The notes under the pieces were generated by a model. It ran no database searches. It was given only the letters and a program-made list of their open reading frames with translations, and was not told the DNA's origin. Both the position numbers and the translations under genes were made by a program. Positions 1-7,010 of a stretch of DNA of 64,000 nt are shown here, one piece after another. This DNA is from Moraxella osloensis (lineage in GTDB: Bacteria; Pseudomonadota; Gammaproteobacteria; Pseudomonadales; Moraxellaceae), in the NCBI RefSeq assembly GCF_009867135.1, contig NZ_CP047227.1, positions 1-64,000 on the forward strand, written 5' to 3'. Every line of letters begins with the position of its first letter. Positions within the stretch are counted from its first letter, which is position 1.

Positions 1-284
1 TCAAGGGCAGTTTTATGATGTAGAAACCAACTTACATTACAATCGGTTTAGGTATTATGATTCTGATGTGGGGATGTTTATCAGCCGTGACCCGATTGGG
101 TTGATGGGTGGGTTCAATGTATTTCAGTATGCTCCGAATCCCGTGGGGTGGATTGACCCTTTTGGTCTTGCAAAGCTATTTGAAACTGGAACATATGGTA
201 GCCTTAACGGAGGTGACCATGTTGGAGATGGACTTCAAGCCCATGAATTGATAAGACATGAAGCCTTAGTTCAAAATCGGTGTT
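1..284 (+). pseudogene. Rhs-family polymorphic toxin, C-terminal core (partial, interrupted)
   Basis: The gene enters from the left edge in frame 2. The reading contains the end of the Rhs repeat-associated core ([15 protein letters not shown], then SRDPIGL) and the boundary motif WIDPFGLAK, after which Rhs/YD-repeat proteins switch to a variable toxin tip. The tip starts with [13 protein letters not shown] and is cut by an IS3 element at 285. Its sequence resumes at 1934 and again at 4810. Rhs proteins are delivered by T6SS or similar machinery, and T6SS genes lie 7 kb away. Without the insertions, the protein would end at 5001 next to its candidate immunity gene. The family call is firm. 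The tip's activity is not assigned. Confidence 0.85.
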
Positions 285-313
285 TGTCAACATAGTTGTC
301 ACCCATATTTAAA

Positions 314-1405
314 TCAAGCGACTGAAACCTCATTGGCATTAACCCGCCTAGACAGACGCACAGGATTAAGGGCTGTTGGCTCAACAGGCGAACAATTTCT
401 CACCGCTCTACCATTCCAGCGAGCAGGATTCACCTGCTTTGCCATCACCAGCACCGACTCACGTCTTGCTAGAATATCACCATCTTTAAGCGTATGACGC
501 TCGTTTGGCGTCACGAAATTTAACCCACTATGCTTATGCTCAGCGTTATACCAATGGACAAAGCCATTCACCCATACCCGAGCATTGTCTAAACTATCAA
601 AGCCATGCTCAGGGAAACTTGGCGCATACTTAACAGTACGAAACAGCGCCTCAGCAAACGGATTATCATTACTCACCCGAGGGCGACTATAAGAGGTCAA
701 TACCCCAAGCTCATACGCCTTCATTCGCAAAGTCTGCGACTTCATCGCAGCCCCATTATCCGAATGCAGTACCACCCCTGCACCAATGGCATTCTCGATT
801 AACAGCGTGCGTTCAAGCAACCTTGCAGCCAAATCCCCTGCCTCTTTATCATATACCTCGTATCCCACAATCTTACGGCTATAGATATCCTCAATCAGGT
901 ATAAATAATAAAACTGCCCACGCACCGTACTTGGCAAATAGGTAATATCCCAGCAAAACACCTGACAGGGTTTGGTGGCAATAAAGGTTTCGGGCGGTTT
1001 ACGGGGATTTTTTGCTTTGGCTCGTCCTCGGTGGGTGAGTTGGTTGTGTTGTTTTAGGATACGGTAAAAACTGGATTCTGAGGCATGATAAATGCCTTCA
1101 TCAAGTAGGGTGGGAACGATTTGGCTCGGCGGTAGACTGGCAAAGCGGGGTTCATTACAGACATCAAGGATGGATTGGCGTTCACTATCGCTCAGTTTGT
1201 TGCTGGGAATAGGACGAATAGCAGTGGTTCGTTTATCGCCTTGGTTTGAGTTATCCGCCTTCCAGCGTCGGTAGGTGCGACGGCTTATGCCAACCTCGCT
1301 GCAGGCGATGTGAAGTCTTGCGCCTTTGTCGGTCGCTTCGTCAATGAGGCTGATTAGTTGTTGCCGCTGTGCAAGAGTGGTCATTCGTCCTCGTCCTCCC
1401 CCCAT
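314..1405 (-). CDS. IS3-family transposase OrfB (integrase domain)
   Basis: Catalytic half of the transposase, normally read as a -1 frameshift fusion with OrfA. An N-terminal HTH_21-type region precedes the retroviral integrase (rve) core. The DDE residues are visible in CWDITYLPS (D), LHSDNGAAM (D) and NPFAEALFRTVKY (E). The C-terminal WYNAEHKHSGLNFVTP block is typical of IS3. The frame is open throughout, so the element may be active. The open frame starts at 1405, but translation probably begins in OrfA. Confidence 0.88.
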   Translation of the reverse strand: MGGGRGRMTTLAQRQQLISLIDEATDKGARLHIACSEVGISRRTYRRWKADNSNQGDKRTTAIRPIPSNKLSDSERQSILDVCNEPRFASLPPSQIVPTLLDEGIYHASESSFYRILKQHNQLTHRGRAKAKNPRKPPETFIATKPCQVFCWDITYLPSTVRGQFYYLYLIEDIYSRKIVGYEVYDKEAGDLAARLLERTLLIENAIGAGVVLHSDNGAAMKSQTLRMKAYELGVLTSYSRPRVSNDNPFAEALFRTVKYAPSFPEHGFDSLDNARVWVNGFVHWYNAEHKHSGLNFVTPNERHTLKDGDILARRESVLVMAKQVNPARWNGRAVRNCSPVEPTALNPVRLSRRVNANEVSVA

Positions 1406-1875
1406 AGGGCATTGAGCTTTTTTCGCAAGATCAGTATGGCGGCTGCCTCCGCAAGCGCTTTGTCTTTGCGTTTGATTTCTTGTTTGAGTTGTTTGATTTG
1501 TTTTTGGTCTGCTTGTTGCTGTTTTCGATTTAGGCTGGTTTGTTGTTCGCTTGTGCTAAAGCCTGTGAGGGTCTGTGTTTTCCATTGGGCGATTTGTTCA
1601 GGATAGAGCCCTTTGCTGCGACAGTATTCGGCAAGCTCAGTCTCATTAAGCCTAGCGGTGTCAATAATGATGGTGAGCTTGGTCTCAGGGCTTAATTCTT
1701 TGGTTTTATCGTTGGTCGGCACGGCTTTCCCTTGGCGTTTAGCTTGATGACGCCAATTATACAGGGTTTGTTCGGCGATGTTTTCGTCTCTCGCAAGCTT
1801 TGCTATGCTGATAAGGTCAGGTGATAAAAGTTTGTTTAGTATAGCCTGTTTGCGTTCTGCACTGTATTGTGCCAT
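1381..1875 (-). CDS. IS3-family transposase OrfA
   Basis: Helix-turn-helix DNA-binding half of an IS3 transposase, 164 aa from ATG 1875, starting MAQYSAERKQAIL. That start is preferred over an upstream in-frame start at 1896 because GGAGA lies just upstream. It has two HTH-like blocks followed by a lysine- and glutamine-rich coiled-coil-like segment. Near its end is the slippery heptamer A AAA AAG (plus-strand 1417-1423). A -1 shift there leads directly into orfB, the usual IS3 way of making the OrfAB transposase. Confidence 0.85.
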   Translation of the reverse strand: MAQYSAERKQAILNKLLSPDLISIAKLARDENIAEQTLYNWRHQAKRQGKAVPTNDKTKELSPETKLTIIIDTARLNETELAEYCRSKGLYPEQIAQWKTQTLTGFSTSEQQTSLNRKQQQADQKQIKQLKQEIKRKDKALAEAAAILILRKKLNALWGEDEDE

Positions 1876-1933
1876 GGTTGTCTCCTTTTTCCCCATTTGG
1901 GTTGTTTAGGTGGGGGTGACAACTATTCTGACA

Positions 1934-2072
1934 GTGGGGGAAATGGTCTAGCCCAAAAATCCACGAGACTTAGTGGAAATCCATCTATAGCTTTAGACTT
2001 AGACCATCATACTAGAGGACCGCTAAAAGATTCTAGGGGAATTGGTGGAGCACATTATCATGAGGCTGAAAT
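1934..2072 (+). pseudogene. Rhs toxin tip, middle segment
   Basis: Between the IS3 and IS66 elements the reading continues as NGLAQKSTRLSGNP, SIALDLDHHTRGPL, then GIGGAHYHEAE. It joins in frame to the segment starting at 4810 when the IS66 element and one copy of its 8-bp duplication are removed. The paired histidines (LDHHT) and HYHEAE look like metal-binding or nuclease-type residues, but I do not recognise a named toxin family. Confidence 0.7.
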
Positions 2073-2120
2073 GTAAGCATCCGACCATCCCATCTAGTAG
2101 CAACCTAAAAAATGCGAGAT

Positions 2121-2148
2121 AGTGCCCACTTCAAAATAAGTAGGCACT
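2121..2148 (+). promoter_or_regulatory. Inverted repeat ahead of IS66 tnpA
   Basis: AGTGCCCACTT and AAGTAGGCACT form a near-perfect hairpin with a 6-base loop. It ends four bases before the tnpA ATG at 2152. The hairpin could hide the ribosome-binding site or act as an operator. The same arrangement with a different stem sequence precedes tnpA in the other IS66 types of the window. Its function is inferred from position only. Confidence 0.55.
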
Positions 2149-2151
2149 AAA

Positions 2152-2586
2152 ATGGCACAAATAGACATAACCAAACCGAAGCGACGGACATACAGCAAAG
2201 AACTCAAGGCCTATCTTGTAGAACAAGCCTTAACAGGCGAACGCTCGATAGCAAGGCTAGCTCAAGGTCACTGCATCAACCCAAATTTATTGCAGAAATG
2301 GATAAGAGCTGCCAGAAACAATAAAATTTCAACAACCATCAGCCAACCTTTAAAAAGCCTAACTTCCAATATCAACCATACGCTTATTGAACATGAGCCT
2401 GCCTTCTTACCTGTTACCCTGCAACATAAAGCCAAGCACGAACCAACACCACAAGCAACTGCCTTAGCTCAAACCATCACAGGCGTAGAACTACAAATTC
2501 CTAAGCATAACGGGCTACCCATAAAATTAAGCATTGACCAAATCGACAAATATAGCCTCATCGAACTACTGCGGGGGCTACAATGA
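2152..2586 (+). CDS. tnpA: IS66 TnpA accessory protein
   Basis: A 144-aa HTH protein of the IS66 TnpA/OrfA type. The N-terminal KPKRRTYSKELKAYLVEQAL and the recognition-helix-like region NPNLLQKW are typical. IS66 TnpA is required with TnpB for transposition in characterised members, and its exact role is unclear. The stop overlaps the tnpB start by four bases (ATGA), so translation is coupled. It is identical in the copy at 40205-40639. Confidence 0.9.
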   Translation: MAQIDITKPKRRTYSKELKAYLVEQALTGERSIARLAQGHCINPNLLQKWIRAARNNKISTTISQPLKSLTSNINHTLIEHEPAFLPVTLQHKAKHEPTPQATALAQTITGVELQIPKHNGLPIKLSIDQIDKYSLIELLRGLQ

Positions 2587-2939
2587 AACCACTCATCCAC
2601 CCACAGCAAATCTGGCTATCCACCACCCCCATGGACATGCGAAGTGGCAGTAACAAACTACTCGCCTTTATCATAGAGCATCATCAAGTCATTCGGCTAG
2701 GCTGTGCCTACCTATTCTACAACAAAACAGGCACACGGCTAAAAGTGCTCATTCATGATGGACTTGGTATCTGGCTATGCACCCGAAGCCTTGACGACAG
2801 CAAATTTCATGGCTTAACCAAACAACTCACCGGTGTTTCTAACACAGGACTCACCATCAGCCACGAGCAATTTCATGCCCTCATTAACGGACTACCTTGG
2901 CACAATCTGGGCAAAGAAATCATCACCCTCTGCCTTTAA
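2583..2939 (+). CDS. tnpB: IS66 TnpB (Orf2-like) accessory protein
   Basis: A 118-aa protein of the IS66 Orf2/TnpB family (PF05717). Signature segments are IWLSTTPMDMRSG, AYLFYNKTGTRLKVL and WLCTRSLDDSKF. Its molecular role in transposition is not established. It is translationally coupled to tnpA by an ATGA overlap, and tnpC follows 87 bp later. Confidence 0.93.
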   Translation: MKPLIHPQQIWLSTTPMDMRSGSNKLLAFIIEHHQVIRLGCAYLFYNKTGTRLKVLIHDGLGIWLCTRSLDDSKFHGLTKQLTGVSNTGLTISHEQFHALINGLPWHNLGKEIITLCL

Positions 2940-3026
2940 GCAATCATGACGACCATCAACCCAAAAAATCTCAACTATCACCACGGGTAAACTGACAATA
3001 TATAAGGGTTATGGCAGAATACTGCC

Positions 3027-4790
3027 ATGACCGACGCTCAAACACTCCTACAACGTATTGCCGAACTTGAAGCCCAAAACGCCCTGCTTGAACAACAAGC
3101 AAAACAGCAGGCTGCCATCAATCTATTACTTGAACAACAAAGCAAACAACAACAGCAACAACTCATCCATGCTCAAAAGATAGAAACCAAGCTACAAACC
3201 GCCCTTAAAAAAGTTCAACAAGAAAATGAACAACTATACTGCACTGTGCTTGATCTTATTGAAAAGCAGAAAAAACTCATTCATCAACTGTATGGACAAA
3301 AAAGCGAAGGATTAACTGCTAAGCAAGACCACTTAAACCAAGAATCTGCGCTTGAAGACTTATCTGCGCTTGAACAAATACGAGATGACTACCGCAAAGA
3401 CATAAGCCAAGAGGAACTTGCTGGCTTACCCACCGTTGAACCTATCGAAGCGGAAAGCCTTATTAGCCAGGACCAAGTAGACCAGTCTTGCATCGAAAAA
3501 CAAACTAATCCCAAGATCAAACGTCCAAGACATGCTGTTATCCCTGACAACCTGGATGTGAAAACCATCGTTCATCAGCCAGCAACGACGATCTGTGCCT
3601 GTGGTTGTCAAATGAAGCAAATCGGCCAAGACAAGCAAGATAAACTCGGCATGATCCCTAAGCGATTTTATATCGAACGTCACGTTTATCCCAAATACAC
3701 CTGCAACCAATGCGACCGCCAACGACTCATTCAAACCAAAACACCGCCCCAAATCATTGATAAAAGTATTTCGACCCCTGAGCTATTGGCACATATCCTA
3801 ATTAGTAAGTACGCCGACCATCAGCCGCTATATCGGCAAAATCTGATTTATTTACGAAGTGGGGTGAATATCCCTGATGCGACCATGGCAGATTGGGTCG
3901 GACGCTGTGGCGTAGAGCTTGAACCATTGGTGCAACGCCTACGTGAGTTATTACTGGGTCAGCCGATTCTGCATGCCGATGAAACACCTGTTACCATTAT
4001 GAAGGTGGGTGGTAAATCACCGAAAAAAGGCTATGTGTGGGCATATCTTACCCCTCAGCATAACCCTTTTAAAGCAGTGGTATATGACTTTGCGATAAGT
4101 CGTCGCAATGAGCATCCTAAAGATTTCCTGCAAAAGTGGCAAGGCAAGCTGGTTTGCGATGATTATAATGGTTATAAGTTCTTGTTTCATCAGGGCGCTA
4201 CTGAAATCGGTTGTATGGCACATGCCAGACGTAAGTTTTATGAGCTACAGGTAACCGGGCAAAGCCTTGTGAGTTACGAAGCGTTAGAGTTGTTCCAGAA
4301 GCTGTACGTCGTTGAGCGTGAGATTGATGAGCGGTTTGAGAAAAATCAGACCCTAACACCCAGAGATGCCAGTATAGTGAGGCAAATCAGGCAAGCTAAG
4401 GCAAAACCGATTGCTGATAGCCTATATCGATGGCTACAAGAGAAAAGACAGTTAACCAGTAAGAATGCCGGTATTACCAAGGCAATTGATTATTGTCTGA
4501 AACGGTGGATGGCGTTAAGTCGCTATCTAGATGATGGTAATTTGCCGATTGATAATAATTGGGCTGAAAATCAGATGCGTCCTTGGGCACTCGGGCGTAA
4601 AAACTGGTTGTTCGCAGGTTCGCTCAGAAGTGGTCAGCGGGCGGCAGTGATTATGTCGCTTGTCCAGTCTGCTAGGTTAAATGGTGTTGATCCTTATGCG
4701 TATTTGACTGATGTGCTAAAACGCCTGCCGACCCATAAAGATAAGGATATTGATGAGTTACTACCTCATGTTTGGCAACCTCCGCAATAG
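3027..4790 (+). CDS. tnpC: IS66 TnpC DDE transposase
   Basis: The 587-aa transposase. A glutamine-rich coiled coil (about residues 5-85) is followed by the IS66 N-terminal domain and a zinc-binding block (CACGCQMKQIG, later CNQCD). The catalytic region contains HADETPV (D), CDDYNGYK (D) and NNWAENQMRPWALGRKNW (E). It is intact. It differs from the copy at 41080-42843 at only three residues that I could see (GGKSP/GGTSP, QHNPF/QHSPF, HQGAT/HQGVT). All three lie in a short central patch. Confidence 0.95.
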   Translation: MTDAQTLLQRIAELEAQNALLEQQAKQQAAINLLLEQQSKQQQQQLIHAQKIETKLQTALKKVQQENEQLYCTVLDLIEKQKKLIHQLYGQKSEGLTAKQDHLNQESALEDLSALEQIRDDYRKDISQEELAGLPTVEPIEAESLISQDQVDQSCIEKQTNPKIKRPRHAVIPDNLDVKTIVHQPATTICACGCQMKQIGQDKQDKLGMIPKRFYIERHVYPKYTCNQCDRQRLIQTKTPPQIIDKSISTPELLAHILISKYADHQPLYRQNLIYLRSGVNIPDATMADWVGRCGVELEPLVQRLRELLLGQPILHADETPVTIMKVGGKSPKKGYVWAYLTPQHNPFKAVVYDFAISRRNEHPKDFLQKWQGKLVCDDYNGYKFLFHQGATEIGCMAHARRKFYELQVTGQSLVSYEALELFQKLYVVEREIDERFEKNQTLTPRDASIVRQIRQAKAKPIADSLYRWLQEKRQLTSKNAGITKAIDYCLKRWMALSRYLDDGNLPIDNNWAENQMRPWALGRKNWLFAGSLRSGQRAAVIMSLVQSARLNGVDPYAYLTDVLKRLPTHKDKDIDELLPHVWQPPQ

Positions 4791-4809
4791 GGTATGGTCG
4801 GATGCTTAC

Positions 4810-5001
4810 GCTGAAATTCGTCAAACTCAATATAGTTTAGGTAAAAATGATATTCATCCTAGTATGAAGAGAGATATGGATATTACTCAAGGTAGTTTGA
4901 GAAAGGCAGGCGTTCCAACGCCTATAGTTAAGAGGTTAAGAAAAGAAGCAAATAAATTTTATAGAGAACTACTGAAGAAAAAATCTAAGTGTACATCATG
5001 A
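4810..5001 (+). pseudogene. Rhs toxin tip, C-terminal end
   Basis: After the IS66 element the toxin frame resumes within the target duplication as AEIRQTQYSLGKNDIHPS, and ends LLKKKSKCTS at the stop at 5001. The basic, lysine-rich C terminus (VKRLRKEANKFYRELL) would suit a nucleic-acid-acting toxin, but that is inference. The stop is 11 bp before the next gene, the normal toxin-immunity spacing. Confidence 0.75.
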
Positions 5002-5011
5002 GGCATTATTT

Positions 5012-5590
5012 ATGACTAAAAAATATTTATCATTTAATAAAGAAACCCCAACCCAAGAATCAATTTTAATAGGGAGAAAACTTCAAACTGGCGTTTATAA
5101 TGTTGGCGGTAAGGAATTAACATTAATTTTTTCAATTCCTGTCAGATCAATAAAGCCTCTTTTGGTAAGTCTTGGCTTTGAAAATATTGATAACAATTTA
5201 CAAAAAAATATTTCTGTGTATTCTTTTTATGATAAGAAAGATTATTTTTTAGATTTTATAACCTATCATGGTACAGACGAAGAATTCTTAGAATTAGTAG
5301 AAAAAAAGAATACTCAAGTTTTAATTGATACAGACGCTCTAGCATATAATGAAGATACATTTGTTATTTCATTTAATGAACAACAATGTAATTCATTTTT
5401 TGGCGATAAACCTAATTTCTTACAAAATGAAAATTATGAACAGTTAGTAAATTATAATTTCCTATGTCAAATCAGTGCAAACGATTTACCAGATGAGTTG
5501 CAGGATTTGTTTTACCTAAATGATGCTGTTGGTTATATATTTTTAAAAAATAATTTAGATAGTGGAATTTTCTTTGTTCAGACGACCTAA
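5012..5590 (+). CDS. Candidate immunity protein for the Rhs tip
   Basis: A 192-aa soluble protein without signal peptide or membrane segment, acidic and very AT-rich compared with the flanking IS genes. It starts 11 bp after the end of the Rhs reading frame, with GAGG upstream of the ATG. I do not recognise the family. Position is the evidence: a small cytosolic gene directly behind a polymorphic toxin tip is normally its cognate immunity gene. It is still intact although the toxin is broken, which is expected if related toxins from neighbours remain a threat. An 18-bp palindrome ACCTAATAATTATTAGGT covers its stop codon (5585-5602). Confidence 0.65.
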   Translation: MTKKYLSFNKETPTQESILIGRKLQTGVYNVGGKELTLIFSIPVRSIKPLLVSLGFENIDNNLQKNISVYSFYDKKDYFLDFITYHGTDEEFLELVEKKNTQVLIDTDALAYNEDTFVISFNEQQCNSFFGDKPNFLQNENYEQLVNYNFLCQISANDLPDELQDLFYLNDAVGYIFLKNNLDSGIFFVQTT

Positions 5591-5618
5591 TAATTATTAG
5601 GTATTTCATATTTACTAA

Positions 5619-6756
5619 CTGAAGTTACGCAGCCCTTTAAAAAAGCGCTATCATAACAAAAAAAGCAGTCAGCGAGAGTAAACAAATGAACAAAGACATG
5701 ATAGAACTCTACAGCGACTACCTCATCGCAAGTTTTGGGCAAACCACCGCCACAGGACTTGCCAATCTACTACAAGGGAGCATCTACCATGACAGCATCA
5801 CCCGCTTTCTAAACAGTGAAACACTCACCGCCAAAGAACAATGGCAACTGATTAAACCCATGCTAAGACAGCATGAAAATGCCACACCCAATGCCATCGG
5901 CTATCTCATCTTTGATGACACCATACAGCCCAAACCGCACACAAGCGTCGACGATATCAACTGCTGGCACTACGACCATACCCAAAACAAAAATGTTAAA
6001 GGCATTAACCTGCTTAACTGTCTGTATCATCGCAAAGATATCGACATACCCTTAAGCTTTGACATCATCACCAAACCCAATGTCTTTACCGATGACAAAG
6101 GCAAGGTTAAACGTAAAAGTGATAAAACCAAAAACCAGCGACTGCTTGATATGTTTGATAGGGCAATCAAAAACCAAGTCAAATTCGACTATGTATTAGC
6201 CGATTCTTGGTTTTCAGCCAAAGCGACATTCAAACATATTCGTAAAGCTAACAAGCATTTCATCTTTGCGTTAAAGTCAAATCGCTTAGTGGCTTTAACC
6301 CCTGATGATAGAGAAAAAGGTAACTTTGTACGTATTGATAAATCTAATCTACCCGATAATACCCCTGTTCGCGGCTTTTTAAATGACTATCATGATGAAG
6401 TCTTGTTATTACGCCGAGTCTTTACAAACAAGGACGATTCTACAGGGGTGTTATATCTGGTATGCTCAGATTTGCAATGCGACAAGGATAAATTTATCAA
6501 CGGCTATCAAAAACGATGGCAGGTTGAAGTGTATCATAAGTCGTTAAAGCAAAATGCCAATTTGGGTAAGTCGCCTGCTCATAGCCAAAGGGCTCGGTTT
6601 AATCATATGTTTTTAGCCACGTATGCGGTGTTTAAGCTTGAGTGTTTGAAAATCAAAACCAAGTTGAATCATTTCGCTTTGCGTACGAAGTTACTAATTT
6701 CTGCTAATCAGTCGGCTTTTGCCCAGCTTAAGGCTATTAGCGGTGCGTAACTTCAG
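5619..6756 (+). mobile_element. IS4-like element, copy 1
   Basis: A 1138-bp element with inverted ends CTGAAGTTACGC. The flanks repeat ttactaa (5612-5618 and 6757-6763). Two further copies of identical length lie at 27851-28988 and 32546-33683. The flanking repeats in all three begin TTA and end AA, suggesting AT-rich target preference, or that part of the repeat belongs to the ends. Confidence 0.92.
5686..6750 (+). CDS. IS4-superfamily DDE transposase
   Basis: A 354-aa transposase of the IS4/IS701-like DDE superfamily. The first catalytic aspartate is in LIFDDTIQ and the second in YVLADSWFS. The glutamate is in YQKRWQVEVYHKSLK, which fits the YREK signature (Y-x2-R-x3-E-x6-K). It is full length and uninterrupted. 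It differs from the two downstream copies at a few residues (QTTATG for QVTATG, GKVKR for GNVKR, QCDKD for QCNKD). Confidence 0.9.
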   Translation: MNKDMIELYSDYLIASFGQTTATGLANLLQGSIYHDSITRFLNSETLTAKEQWQLIKPMLRQHENATPNAIGYLIFDDTIQPKPHTSVDDINCWHYDHTQNKNVKGINLLNCLYHRKDIDIPLSFDIITKPNVFTDDKGKVKRKSDKTKNQRLLDMFDRAIKNQVKFDYVLADSWFSAKATFKHIRKANKHFIFALKSNRLVALTPDDREKGNFVRIDKSNLPDNTPVRGFLNDYHDEVLLLRRVFTNKDDSTGVLYLVCSDLQCDKDKFINGYQKRWQVEVYHKSLKQNANLGKSPAHSQRARFNHMFLATYAVFKLECLKIKTKLNHFALRTKLLISANQSAFAQLKAISGA

Positions 6757-6802
6757 TTACTAATAAAACATTCTGTGTTTTCCGCCTTTATTGCCTCTTA
6801 GC

Positions 6803-6839
6803 AACATTTGCTAGCCTAAAAAACTAGCAAATGTTTTTT
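6803..6839 (+). terminator. Rho-independent terminator
   Basis: A perfect 12-bp stem, AACATTTGCTAG (6803-6814) and CTAGCAAATGTT (6824-6835), with a 9-base loop and a run of T. It is read from the plus strand and so would end transcription from the Rhs-immunity side. It separates that unit from the convergent T6SS genes. Confidence 0.85.
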
Positions 6840-7010
6840 ATAAGACAGCAATCGGCAAATCCAAGAATACACCGACGAGCAGATTTTTACGACGGTGTAT
6901 AAGCAAGGTAGCTTTAAGCCTGTGGCTAATCCCACTCCCTCTCTCACCAACCCAATAAAAAAGCATTTGCCGACTCCACCCGATAAATGCTCTTTCATTA
7001 TCTACCGCAC

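Larger units (their letters stand above)
285..1933 (-). mobile_element. IS3-family insertion sequence in the Rhs tip
   Basis: A 1649-bp element with TG...CA ends. The left end TGTCAACATAGTTGTCACCC matches the complement of the right end (TGTCAGAATAGTTGTCACCC) with few changes. It holds overlapping orfA and orfB on the minus strand. I could not see a clean target duplication: the left flank ends gtgtt and the right flank starts gtggg. The exact join in the Rhs gene is therefore uncertain by a few bases. Confidence 0.85.
2073..4809 (+). mobile_element. IS66-family element, copy 1
   Basis: A complete 2737-bp IS66 element. Its ends are GTAAGCATCCGACCAT at the left and the inverse at the right. 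The 8-bp target duplication gctgaaat is perfect (2065-2072 and 4810-4817). It holds tnpA, tnpB and tnpC in order on the plus strand. A near-identical copy of exactly the same length lies at 40126-42862. It is inserted in the Rhs tip. Confidence 0.97.

Noticed and set aside
3426..4223. Minus-strand open frames inside IS66 tnpC (also at 41479-42276)
   Set aside because: They mirror the tnpC coding frame and recur in both IS66 copies only because the DNA is copied.
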